Assembly (NCBI GenBank): GCA_044375555.1
Contig: JBILML010000001.1
Span: 62,001 to 126,000 of the forward strand
DNA length: 64,000 bases
Source: UBA967 sp044375555
GTDB taxonomy: Bacteria; Verrucomicrobiota; Verrucomicrobiia; Chthoniobacterales; Terrimicrobiaceae
Direction: 5' to 3'
A program made the position numbers and the translations under genes. Of this stretch, positions 34,652 to 43,467 are shown piece by piece. The notes under the pieces were generated by a model that was not told the origin of the DNA, did no database searches, and saw only the letters and a list, made by a program, of their open reading frames with translations. Each line of letters starts with the position of its first letter. Position 1 is the stretch's first letter.

Positions 34652-35566
34652 ATGGCGGGCTTTTCGCATAAAAAAAAATTGCTCGTCGGTGTTTCTGGAG
34701 GCCGCGATTCGATGGTCCTCCTCGACGCACTTGTCCGGCTCGGATTCCAGCGCCTCGTCGTCTGCCATCTCGATCACACTCTGCGCGGTCGAGCCTCGCG
34801 GGAGGATTTGGTTTTCGTTCGCCGGCAAGCCAAGGCGTTGGGGTGTGAATTGGAATCGGCCCGGGCACGAACGGCCGAGTTCGCGGCGGAGCAAAAAATA
34901 TCCGTCGAACTCGCCGCCAGAGAGCTTCGCCAGGCCTTCTTCGCGAAGTGCGCCAAGATTCACAAATGCCGAGACCTCATCCTAGCCCACCACGCCGATG
35001 ACCAGATCGAGACCTGTCTTTTCAATTTTCTCCGTGGCACTGGCGCCTCGGGATTGGCAGGAATGAAGCCTGTCTCGAAACTCGGCACCCTCTCTATTCA
35101 CCGTCCGATGCTGGGCGTTGAACGGCGAGAAATTGATATCTACCAAAAGCTCCACCGCATCCGATTTCGCGAGGATGCGTCCAATGCCGAGCTCCTTCAT
35201 GCGAGGAATAAGCTCCGCCTTTCCGTCATCCCGGCGATCGAGCGGGCACTCGGTCCAGGGTTTCGGAAAGCCATTCCCCGAGCCGCCGAAATCCTCCGCG
35301 CCGAGGAGGAATGGATGTCTTCGTTTGTTCCTGAACCTGCCGAAAACCTCTCCTGCCGCGATCTCCGGGGAATGCCATTGGCCCTCCAGCGCCGAACGGT
35401 TCACCGCTGGTTGAAGTCCAGTGGTGTGCCGGAATGCGGATGGGAGGAAACCCGTCGCGTGCTCTCGCTTCTGGATACGACGGGTCGCGCAAAAACCAAC
35501 CTCCCCGGCGGCCTGCACGCCAGACGCCGGGCAGGGGTCCTATTTCTCGAGAAAGGCACGGAATGA
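34652..35566 (+). CDS. tilS: tRNA(Ile)-lysidine synthase (TilS)
   Basis: A 304-residue N-type ATP-pyrophosphatase that converts C34 of the minor tRNA-Ile to lysidine, so that it reads AUA. The PP-loop is LLVGVSGGRDSMVLLDAL, followed by VVCHLDHTLRG and ILAHHADDQIETCLFNFLRG. The C-terminal specificity region is short but present. The ATG at 34652 was chosen because earlier frames run inside serS; the ribosome site is weak. The stop overlaps the next gene by 4 bp. Confidence 0.9.
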   Translation: MAGFSHKKKLLVGVSGGRDSMVLLDALVRLGFQRLVVCHLDHTLRGRASREDLVFVRRQAKALGCELESARARTAEFAAEQKISVELAARELRQAFFAKCAKIHKCRDLILAHHADDQIETCLFNFLRGTGASGLAGMKPVSKLGTLSIHRPMLGVERREIDIYQKLHRIRFREDASNAELLHARNKLRLSVIPAIERALGPGFRKAIPRAAEILRAEEEWMSSFVPEPAENLSCRDLRGMPLALQRRTVHRWLKSSGVPECGWEETRRVLSLLDTTGRAKTNLPGGLHARRRAGVLFLEKGTE

Positions 35567-36255
35567 AATTTCAGGAAGCCGTTCGAACAGGGCTTCGTGC
35601 CGCTCGGATGAATCTCTGGCCGGGCCTGCTTCTGCAGTCGATCATGCTTTGCTTCATCGCCGCGTATCTCCTGCACGATGGCACCCAGGCTTTTCTCGCC
35701 AAGGTCGGCGGGATCAAGCAGGAGGTCGGCTACACTTTCGCTTTTGTGAGCTACATGCTCTCAGGGGCGCTCCTGCCAGAGTTGATGCGAATGGTTTTTT
35801 TTCAGGGTTGGAAGCCGCGCTGGGAAAATCTCCGGAACTTCGCTCTGACGGGCCCGTTCATCGGTCTGATGGGTGTGACAGTCGATTTTTTCTACCGGTG
35901 CCAGAATGCGTGGTTCGGGGTGGGAAACGATTGGCCCATTGTCGTTACCAAGGTCCTCGTCGATCAATTGCTCTACAGCCCCTTCCTAGCAAATCTGCTT
36001 TGCACCATGTTTTTCACGCTCCGGGATGGCCGGTTTTCGCGCGAGGTTTTCGCTTCGATTTTCACCCTTGGGTTCATCACCGAGAAAGTTCTGCCGGTGC
36101 AAATCGCCGGCTGGGCCTTTTGGTTTCCCGCAGTGGCCTGCATCTACTTCATGCCCCCGCAGCTTCAGATTCCATTTGCCGTTTTGGTTCAGGCATTCTG
36201 GGTTCTGATGGTCACGACGATCACCGAAAGACAAGCTCGCACGGCCTGCAGGTAA
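35563..36255 (+). CDS. Membrane protein resembling the Mpv17/PMP22 family
   Basis: A 230-residue integral membrane protein with about four to six hydrophobic helices. The order of a conserved VDQLLYSPFLANLL, a later TLRDGRFSREVFA and the C-terminal IAGWAFWFPAVACIYFMPPQLQIPFAVLVQAFWVLM matches the Mpv17/PMP22 pattern (DQ near helix 3, then W-x-x-W-P-x-x-Q and a final W helix). Mpv17 proteins are known mainly from mitochondria and peroxisomes, with a poorly understood transport role. The assignment rests on pattern recognition. Translational overlap with tilS is ATGA. Confidence 0.6.
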   Translation: MKFQEAVRTGLRAARMNLWPGLLLQSIMLCFIAAYLLHDGTQAFLAKVGGIKQEVGYTFAFVSYMLSGALLPELMRMVFFQGWKPRWENLRNFALTGPFIGLMGVTVDFFYRCQNAWFGVGNDWPIVVTKVLVDQLLYSPFLANLLCTMFFTLRDGRFSREVFASIFTLGFITEKVLPVQIAGWAFWFPAVACIYFMPPQLQIPFAVLVQAFWVLMVTTITERQARTACR

Positions 36256-36344
36256 GGGGAAACCTCAAGCCCGAAATTGGCTTTCCAAGGCTTGCCGAAG
36301 TCAGGATATTTCCCCCCTAATTTCTCGATTACCGCTATCAATCT

Positions 36345-38042
36345 ATGCCTTCAAAAAATAACACTTCCATGCGTCCCTTTTCTTCTGTCGTGTTTGATGG
36401 TCTCAGCCGGGCGCCGAGCCGCGCCATGCTCTATCCGGTCGGATACAAGGAGAGCGATTTTGCAAAACCCCAGATCGGCATTGCTTCCACCTGGAGCATG
36501 GTCACGCCGTGCAATATGCACATCGACCAACTCGCCCGCGAAGCCTCGCTGGGTGTGGATGCAGCCGGCGGCAAGGCCACGATCTTCAATACCATCACGA
36601 TCTCTGACGGCATCTCGATGGGCACTCCGGGAATGAAATACTCGCTCGTTTCGCGCGAGGTCATCGCCGACTCGATCGAGACGGTTGTCGGATGTCAGGG
36701 ATTCGATGGATTCGTGGCGATCGGCGGATGCGATAAAAACATGCCGGCTTGCATCATGGCGATGACCCGGATGAATCGCGCCTCGGTCTTTGTGTATGGC
36801 GGCACGATTCAGCCAGGGTGCCTGGCGAAGCGTCAGTTGGATGTCGTCTCAGTCTTCGAGGCGGTCGGTCAGTGCGCCATGAATAAAATCTCCCGCAAAG
36901 AACTTCACGATGTGGAGTCCAAGGCCATTCCCGGGCCAGGATCCTGCGGGGGCATGTATACGGCGAACACCATGGCGTCGGCTATCGAGGCCTTGGGTTT
37001 CAGCCTGCCAAACAGCTCCGCGCAGAACGCCGTGTCTCCCCAGAAAAACGCCGACTGCCGAAATGCCGGCGCCGCTGTTTACAATCTACTGAAACGCGGA
37101 ATTCGCCCCTCGGACATCATTTCGAAAGAGGCGCTGGAAAATGCGATCACCGTCATCATCGCGCTCGGTGGTTCCACCAATGCGGTTCTCCACCTTCTCG
37201 CCATCGCCCACACGGCAAACATCAAGCTCGCTCTGGAGGACTTCACGCGCATCGGCGCCCGAGTGCCGGTGCTGGCTGATCTCAAACCCAGTGGTCGTTT
37301 TTTGATGAGCGAACTCGTCGATATCGGCGGCATCGTTCCGTTGATGAAGACCCTCTTGGCCGAAGGCCTGCTTCACGGGGACTGCCTCACGGTCACGGGC
37401 AAAACGCTCAAACAAAACCTCGCGCCATTCAAACCCTACCCGAAGGGCCAGACGATCATTCGTCCCATGAAGGACCCGATCAAAAAAGACAGCCACCTTG
37501 TCATTCTCAAGGGCAACCTCGCGCCAGCCGGAGCCGTGGCGAAAATCAGCGGCAAGGAAGGTGAGAAATTCCACGGCAATGCCCGGGTTTTCGAATCCGA
37601 GGAAACCGCGCTCGAGGCGATTCTTTCGAACAAGGTGAAAAAGGGCGATGTCATCGTGATTCGCTATGAAGGGCCCCGTGGCGGCCCCGGAATGCGGGAA
37701 ATGCTCTCGCCCACCAGCGCCGTGATGGGAGCTGGTCTGGGTAAGGATGTGGCATTGATCACCGATGGGAGATTTTCCGGTGGCACTCATGGCTTCGTCG
37801 TGGGGCACATCACCCCCGAGGCGTTTGATGGTGGACCCTTGGCGATCGTGAAAAATGGCGACCCGATTACGATCGATGGCATTTCGCACAAGCTCACCTT
37901 GGATCTTCCGAAAAAGGAAATCGACGCGCGTCTGACCAAGTGGAAGAAGCCGAAGCCCCGCATGACGCGTGGCGTTTTGGCGAAATACGCGAAGCTCGTT
38001 TCCACCGCCTCCGAAGGGGCTGTGACCGACGCGAATCTTTAA
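36345..38042 (+). CDS. ilvD: Dihydroxy-acid dehydratase (IlvD)
   Basis: A 565-residue Fe-S dehydratase of branched-chain amino-acid synthesis, converting dihydroxy acids to 2-oxo acids. Fe-S ligand motifs are IGGCDKNMPACIMA and GPGSCGGMYTANTM. The C-terminal half has GPRGGPGMREMLSPTSA and the ITDGRFSGGTHGFVVGHI block. Length and order are normal. It is followed at 15 bp by the NRPS-like gene on the same strand, so the two may share a transcript. No leader peptide or T-box was recognised upstream. Confidence 0.98.
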   Translation: MPSKNNTSMRPFSSVVFDGLSRAPSRAMLYPVGYKESDFAKPQIGIASTWSMVTPCNMHIDQLAREASLGVDAAGGKATIFNTITISDGISMGTPGMKYSLVSREVIADSIETVVGCQGFDGFVAIGGCDKNMPACIMAMTRMNRASVFVYGGTIQPGCLAKRQLDVVSVFEAVGQCAMNKISRKELHDVESKAIPGPGSCGGMYTANTMASAIEALGFSLPNSSAQNAVSPQKNADCRNAGAAVYNLLKRGIRPSDIISKEALENAITVIIALGGSTNAVLHLLAIAHTANIKLALEDFTRIGARVPVLADLKPSGRFLMSELVDIGGIVPLMKTLLAEGLLHGDCLTVTGKTLKQNLAPFKPYPKGQTIIRPMKDPIKKDSHLVILKGNLAPAGAVAKISGKEGEKFHGNARVFESEETALEAILSNKVKKGDVIVIRYEGPRGGPGMREMLSPTSAVMGAGLGKDVALITDGRFSGGTHGFVVGHITPEAFDGGPLAIVKNGDPITIDGISHKLTLDLPKKEIDARLTKWKKPKPRMTRGVLAKYAKLVSTASEGAVTDANL

Positions 38043-38057
38043 TCCCTCCACCTGACA

Positions 38058-41000
38058 ATGCGGCAATATCCGGCGAACCCCATGCAGTCTGCGGCTTACC
38101 ACCGCTACAGCGATGCGCCGAAATCTCCGGGTGCTCAGGTTCAGGTTTCGATCAGCTTCGGCGAGAGCGTGAATTCGGAGTTTCTCCGACAGGCTTGGGA
38201 TTTGGTGATCCAGCGCCATCCGATGCTTCGCTCCGCATTTTCGAAGTCCAGCGAGGGCGTTGTCATCCGCGAGGCCGACAAGGGCGATCCTCAGTGGGTC
38301 TCTCTCGATTGGCAGAGCGTGCCGCCTGCTGAGATTCCGGAAAAATGGAACGCCTTGGTGGCTGCCGACGCGGAAGTGGATTTTGATACTCTTTCGCTTC
38401 CACTGGTTCGCCTCCACGAAATCCGGTTGCCGGGAGGGTCCGGGCATTACCTCCTGACGACTCCGGCATTTTTGCTCGATGAATTTTCGATCGCGCGCGT
38501 CCTGCTGGATTTGCTCCAGACCCTGGGACAATACCCGCTGGCGCCTGCCGGGGAGTTTCCGGAACCGGTTCAGTCGAAGAGTTGGCGTGAATTTATGGAT
38601 GGCGCATCCACTCCGATGCGGATCGAGCCCCGGTTCGGCGATGGCGCGTTTGTCCGGGCCTCGGTGTTGTTGGATCGCGCAGGAACTTCGGCATTTTCAA
38701 AATTCTGCCACGACAATGATCTGGAGGAGAGCCTCGTGGTCCGGTGCCTGTGGTCGCTTTTGCTTCGCCGATTCGGCGCCTCTGGAAACCTGATGCTTTG
38801 CCGATTCGATGCCCGCTCGGAATCGACCGAGGCGGGGTTTTTCCAGAATTGGCTGCCGATCGTTCAATCTTGGAGCGGGAATATCGGTGACTGGCTCGAT
38901 GCGGCGCAGTTGCTCGAGGATACCGTGGCCGAAAATATCTGGATCGATGCTGACGAGGTTCTGAGAACGGCGGGCCTCGAGTTTTCCTCCACCGAGGTCG
39001 CAACCTCCTTCGAGTGGCGCGGGGCTTCGATGAACGACATGATCCACTCCGCATTGCCACGTTGGATCAATTTCGACGCTCAAATCCAGCCCGTTCAATC
39101 CCCCGGCTTCCATCTCGAAGCTCGTCCTGGCGCTCGGCTCGAACTCTCGATTTCCGGTCCATTTTCGACCGAAGCCGCCGCCAAAGAAATCCTCTCGCGG
39201 TTGGCATTTCTGATCAACGGCCTCTTGGACTCCCGTTCGAAGCCGGTTCATCGCCTTCCTATTTTACTACCCGAAGAAATTCGTGCCATTCGCCAGTCGT
39301 CCCACGGTCCAGCTCAGCCCGCCCATAGCGGCACGGTGGTCGAGGCCCTCCGCCGGCATGCTTCCGAATCCCCGGAGGTCATTGCGGTTCGCTGCGGTGA
39401 CTACGCGATGACCTATGCGGAACTCGATGCGATGTCGGACAAGCTGGCTTTGCATTTGAAAAAAACCGGCGTCTCCGGTGGCTGGCATGTTGCGGTTGTT
39501 CTCTCTCCCTCGGCTTGGGTGGCCGTGGCCCTTTTTGGAATCTGGAAGGCAGGAAACTCCTGCCTGGCCTTGGATCCCAACGCCTCAGCCGACTGGATCG
39601 AGCAAACGCTCTCCTCCCATGATGTCGCGATCGTGATTGGCGATTCCTCCAGCGCGCCACGGATCGATATCACCCACCGCCGCCGAATCGTCCTGGATTC
39701 CGAATGGGAATTCATGGAGGTCGATTCAGAAACGCCCGAGCCGCCCTCGATTGACACGCTGGCTGTGACGATCGGTGGCTGCGAGAGCACTCCTCCGCCG
39801 ATTATTCGAGGCCTCAACCACTCGATGATCCTTTCCGCCTCGCTCGAAGGCGCGCGGTTGTTGGATTTCCACGCAGGGGATGTGTTTTTGGTCAAATCCC
39901 TCGCGGGTGGTGGTTCGTTTTTCGATGAGTGGCTCATCCCGATTGTTTGTGGCGGCACAGCCTTTGTTTTCACCGGAGATTCCCGCGAGTCCGTCTCGGC
40001 TCCGGTGACGCACCTCCGATTGACAGAACCTGAATGGGCGAACCACGCGGCCGCCTGGCTTTTCGGCGAGACTTCCTATTCCGAGTCGATTCGTTCCGTG
40101 GCGATCGAGGCGGGCGCGCCACTTCTTAATAGCGCATTGGTCTGGAATCGCCGGTATCTGAATCGCATCAAGCAAACCCTTTTCTTCAGCCCCGCCGGGC
40201 TTTGCGGTTTGGGATTTGCCGGTGGCATTCGAAAAGATTCCGCACGCCAGCCCGTTGGGAAGCCGACTGCGGAGGTCGAGATTTCCCTCGTGGATGAAGA
40301 TGGTTTGGAAATCCCCGCCGGCTCCCTTGGTAAAATTCATTTCAAGTTTCCAGGCTGGAGGTCCCTTCCCGGGGCCGAAGGGCGCTTGGGGATCGACCTT
40401 GGAATTCATGGCTGGCGTGATGCCCAAGGTGATTTTCATTTGGAGAAACCGGAGCTTGGAACCAGCGGTCTTCTGGATTTCAGGTCGATCCAGCAGTCCC
40501 GATCCTTTGAAAAAAACATCCTTTCCGCGTATGCAGGATCTTCGACTTTTGTTCTCTCCAACGAGGAGGAATCAGGCGCAGTTACCTTGCAGAGTTGGCC
40601 TCTGACCACCGCCGGTTGGATTGATCCCTCCCAACTGCCCGCCCCCTCGACGGAACCCGACGCAGGCCCGGCTCGCGCGGAGCCTGTCGCTCCACGGACT
40701 TTGCCGGTGCGGCGCAACGCTCCCAGTGAGGCGTGGACTCCCTTGGTGAAATTGCAACATGGCGATGGGGGCCGTCCGTTATTTTTGGTTCACTCCGCGA
40801 GAGGGACTCCTGAAATTTATCGCGAATTGGTGGAATCCATCGGACCCGGTCGCCGCATTTTAGGGATTTCCGCACGGGGTTTTTTCAATCCCGAGGCTTG
40901 CCATCCGAATATCGAAACAGCCGCCGCCCAATACCTCGCGGCTATTTCCGAGGAGGAGCCGACTTCGAACTTCCAACTCGCGGGTTTCGGCTTTGGCGCC

Positions 41001-41426
41001 ACCGTGGTCCTCGAAATGGCCCGCCAGCTTCAATCCGTCGGGCGTGAATTGCCGGAGTTGGTTTTGATCGGTTGCACTCCGCCTCAAGCGATCCAGACGG
41101 AAAATTGGCTGGGGCGTCTCAAAAAATCTTTCAAGCGTTCGAAAGGCACGGAACGCATGGAGTCGAATGATCCCGACAACCAAACCGCCGTGCGGCACGA
41201 GGCGATCTGGCGAAGCTACCGGTTTCCGGTTTCTGAATTTCCGGCTAAAATCATCCTGCCCTCCAATATCGGCGAGGGCGTGCCCGAAGCCTGGCTGGAA
41301 ATCCTCCCGTATGCCGAAATCGAATTCACCCGATCCTACTGGGCCGACATGCTGGCCCGCCCAGCTGTGAAGCGCGTGGCCTCGATCTTGAGCGCCGTTG
41401 CCTCGCCCCAATCTTCAGAAGACTAG
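38058..41426 (+). CDS. NRPS-like C-A-TE protein with all catalytic motifs eroded
   Basis: A 1122-residue uninterrupted protein with the order of a small non-ribosomal peptide synthetase. Residues about 5-405 form a condensation-type domain. The expected HHxxxDG is TPAFLLDE (residues 135-142). Residues about 425-830 resemble an adenylation domain. The position of the TSGSTGxPKG loop reads GGCESTPPPIIRG (573-585), and A5/A8/A10 signatures are missing. Residues about 895-1115 form a type I thioesterase. Its nucleophile elbow is GFGFGA (976-981) instead of GxSxG, with no clear catalytic His near the end. No carrier-protein LGGxS motif exists. Reading-frame integrity and good spacing argue against a decaying gene. 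It may be a scaffold or binding protein. Its TAG stop shares a CTAG with the convergent chelatase gene. Confidence 0.7.
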   Translation: MRQYPANPMQSAAYHRYSDAPKSPGAQVQVSISFGESVNSEFLRQAWDLVIQRHPMLRSAFSKSSEGVVIREADKGDPQWVSLDWQSVPPAEIPEKWNALVAADAEVDFDTLSLPLVRLHEIRLPGGSGHYLLTTPAFLLDEFSIARVLLDLLQTLGQYPLAPAGEFPEPVQSKSWREFMDGASTPMRIEPRFGDGAFVRASVLLDRAGTSAFSKFCHDNDLEESLVVRCLWSLLLRRFGASGNLMLCRFDARSESTEAGFFQNWLPIVQSWSGNIGDWLDAAQLLEDTVAENIWIDADEVLRTAGLEFSSTEVATSFEWRGASMNDMIHSALPRWINFDAQIQPVQSPGFHLEARPGARLELSISGPFSTEAAAKEILSRLAFLINGLLDSRSKPVHRLPILLPEEIRAIRQSSHGPAQPAHSGTVVEALRRHASESPEVIAVRCGDYAMTYAELDAMSDKLALHLKKTGVSGGWHVAVVLSPSAWVAVALFGIWKAGNSCLALDPNASADWIEQTLSSHDVAIVIGDSSSAPRIDITHRRRIVLDSEWEFMEVDSETPEPPSIDTLAVTIGGCESTPPPIIRGLNHSMILSASLEGARLLDFHAGDVFLVKSLAGGGSFFDEWLIPIVCGGTAFVFTGDSRESVSAPVTHLRLTEPEWANHAAAWLFGETSYSESIRSVAIEAGAPLLNSALVWNRRYLNRIKQTLFFSPAGLCGLGFAGGIRKDSARQPVGKPTAEVEISLVDEDGLEIPAGSLGKIHFKFPGWRSLPGAEGRLGIDLGIHGWRDAQGDFHLEKPELGTSGLLDFRSIQQSRSFEKNILSAYAGSSTFVLSNEEESGAVTLQSWPLTTAGWIDPSQLPAPSTEPDAGPARAEPVAPRTLPVRRNAPSEAWTPLVKLQHGDGGRPLFLVHSARGTPEIYRELVESIGPGRRILGISARGFFNPEACHPNIETAAAQYLAAISEEEPTSNFQLAGFGFGATVVLEMARQLQSVGRELPELVLIGCTPPQAIQTENWLGRLKKSFKRSKGTERMESNDPDNQTAVRHEAIWRSYRFPVSEFPAKIILPSNIGEGVPEAWLEILPYAEIEFTRSYWADMLARPAVKRVASILSAVASPQSSED

Positions 41427-42235
41427 GCTCCGAAGCGTCGGGCCTGCTCGATGATCACTTCGGCAAATTCCGGCGCCGAGCCAATCGCTCCGCTGTAATA
41501 CAATTCCCGGCCTCGCAGGTGGTGGGGGTTTTCAAGAAAGGCATCGGCTTGGCTTGCGGCGGGTCCGGTTTCTTCGCGAATCCCCAAAAGCACCGGGATG
41601 TCCTGATAGCTGTGCAATCCATCTGAGATGAAAAAAGGAACGACGACGACATGCGGCATGCTGGCTGTGGTGTGCCAATCCGCGATGAACGGGGCCTCCT
41701 CCATGTAAGCCGGGAAAACCTCGGCGAATTCGCCCAGTTCGGCGATGCGCTCCGCCTGCCATCGCGCTGCGGCAGCGGAGTTTTGATCCAAGCCGGTGCC
41801 ATGCCCCACGATGAACAAACTGGTCTCACGGGGAGGCACTCCTCCAGCAGTCGCCTTGGCAAGGCGGATCAGGAGGGAAGTCATCAAGGGATGGTTGCCC
41901 GTGGGTTCGCAGTAGTGGATCACCCGTCCATCGCGGTGCGTCGTTGGGCCATCGAGCCCCATCTCGCGCGGAATGACGGTGCGGGTGAAATACCCCTCAC
42001 TGATGAAATTCGGAACGACATAGACCGTCTGGCTGTCGATGGTGCGAAGGACTTCGGCAAAAGCCGGCTCCTCTTTCCAAAAGCACACGGCGACCTCTTG
42101 GAAAATTCCGGCCTCCCGGATGCAGCGGGCGTGCTGGTGGGTCGGGGCGCTTGAGTCCGGGTTGAGCGTCGAACCGTGCCCGGCGATCACGAGCGCGGAA
42201 TTCCGAAAATCTTCGCGGTCATTCGTGGCGGTCAT
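41423..42235 (-). CDS. CbiX/SirB-type chelatase-like protein
   Basis: A 270-residue protein built of two similar CbiX-type halves. Each begins with a metal-binding His-Gly: LVIAGHGSTLNPDS and LFIVGHGTGLDQNS. The strands VYVVPNFISEGYFT and VVVVPFFISDGLHS are also duplicated, so the two halves are ancient repeats. CbiX/SirB enzymes put metal into sirohydrochlorin for siroheme or cobalamin. No other cobalamin or siroheme genes are visible here. The start at 42235 overlaps the glycosyltransferase stop by 4 bp. Confidence 0.85.
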   Translation of the reverse strand: MTATNDREDFRNSALVIAGHGSTLNPDSSAPTHQHARCIREAGIFQEVAVCFWKEEPAFAEVLRTIDSQTVYVVPNFISEGYFTRTVIPREMGLDGPTTHRDGRVIHYCEPTGNHPLMTSLLIRLAKATAGGVPPRETSLFIVGHGTGLDQNSAAAARWQAERIAELGEFAEVFPAYMEEAPFIADWHTTASMPHVVVVPFFISDGLHSYQDIPVLLGIREETGPAASQADAFLENPHHLRGRELYYSGAIGSAPEFAEVIIEQARRFGA

Positions 42236-43371
42236 TCGAGAAGTTCGGCGCACACCTTGCCGGCTTCGAAATGCTTTTCAGCAAACTCCCGCGCTGCTTG
42301 GCAATGGTGCTCGTAGTTTTTGGAAGCCTCGTCGAGCGCCGCAGCTGCTTCGGCAGGCGTGTTGAAGGCGAAGACGCCGTCGCCCGATGGCAAATGCTCG
42401 CTCCAACCCGTATCCTGCACCACGACGGGCTTGCCGGCCGCGAGGTAACAGGCGCTCCGGCAACTAAACCACCCGCTGCGCGAATGGACATATCCATGCT
42501 TGGCAATGCTCCACTCGCCTTTCGACTGCGAGATGAACTGGCGGTAAGTGAGGTAGTCGGGAAGGTGCGTGTCCGGCTCGATGATGTGCCAGCCTTTGGA
42601 TTCCAGCATCGCCGTGGGGCGCTTGTTGCCAACGCCCTGGCCCATGGCGAGCTCGAATCGTTCGCGGGTGAGGGAGGGCAGGTCGAGAAAGCGCTCGAAC
42701 TCGAGATCCTTCTGGCCGAATTTCTGGCCTTGGAAATCCTTCGGCGCGTAGCTGGCCCAATTCATCACGGTCGTCCAGTTTCCCTCCGAGGTGGGCGGTT
42801 GAGTGGGCTTCCAATACTCCAAGGCGATCGGTTGAACGGTTGGTCGCCATGTGAAACCCGACTCGGGGACTTTGCAACCGGGCTTGCCGATGTGGAGCCC
42901 AAACGAAAATTGGCTTTCGTGGGCGGCGACATGCTTCGCGTAGTTCGAGTCGGGGTCTGCCGCGAGGCCGATCTGGGTGAACATCGGATCGCCATCGAGA
43001 AAAAGTTTCCGAGGAATTCGGAAGGTTTCGGGAGTCAGCCAGCAGGCCCCCGAGACATTCGCGAGCACGTCGGCGGAGGCGAGGATTTGGGCGGCTCCGG
43101 CGGCTCCGTGCCAAGTGCCGTCGGCGGCGTTTCGGTAAATCCAGCGGTCGCCCATATCGAAGTCTTCCATGACCCGCGCGAGGTAGGCTGTGTTGCGCGA
43201 GCAATCCGCGCTGGGTTCCATTTTGACCGGATCGTAGGCCCAGGTGCCGGTGTCCTCCAGATACCAGACATCGTGCCCGAGAGAGCGGAATCCGAGCGCG
43301 TATTGGATGTAGTCCCAGGTCACACCGCCGAAGGCGTATTGGCCGATCAATCCCGTAACGACGATTCTCAT
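42232..43371 (-). CDS. Glycosyltransferase-like protein (GT-B-type)
   Basis: A 379-residue protein. The start RIVVTGLIGQYAFGGVTWDYIQYALGFRSLGHDVWYLED is typical of GT-B first lobes. The second lobe has SGWFSCRSACYLAAGKPVVVQDTGWSEHLPSGDGVFAF, matching the family's nucleotide-sugar-binding GxPxxxxxxG-like region and a final Glu. The acceptor is unknown. The pairing with a CbiX-like gene is unusual and may be only an accident of packing. The 96-bp gap to the divergent transpeptidase gene holds both start regions. Confidence 0.7.
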   Translation of the reverse strand: MRIVVTGLIGQYAFGGVTWDYIQYALGFRSLGHDVWYLEDTGTWAYDPVKMEPSADCSRNTAYLARVMEDFDMGDRWIYRNAADGTWHGAAGAAQILASADVLANVSGACWLTPETFRIPRKLFLDGDPMFTQIGLAADPDSNYAKHVAAHESQFSFGLHIGKPGCKVPESGFTWRPTVQPIALEYWKPTQPPTSEGNWTTVMNWASYAPKDFQGQKFGQKDLEFERFLDLPSLTRERFELAMGQGVGNKRPTAMLESKGWHIIEPDTHLPDYLTYRQFISQSKGEWSIAKHGYVHSRSGWFSCRSACYLAAGKPVVVQDTGWSEHLPSGDGVFAFNTPAEAAAALDEASKNYEHHCQAAREFAEKHFEAGKVCAELLE

Positions 43372-43467
43372 GGGAGGAAAGGGTAGTCCTTGGTTTCGGA
43401 TGGCCGCAAGGTTGGTCTCGATTTTTGGCTATCAACACGGGGAGCGATTTGGTTTTTTCAGCCCCTG

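Noticed and set aside
37086..38531. 481-residue minus-strand frame over ilvD
   Set aside because: It is the shadow of ilvD, whose Fe-S motifs are intact on the plus strand.
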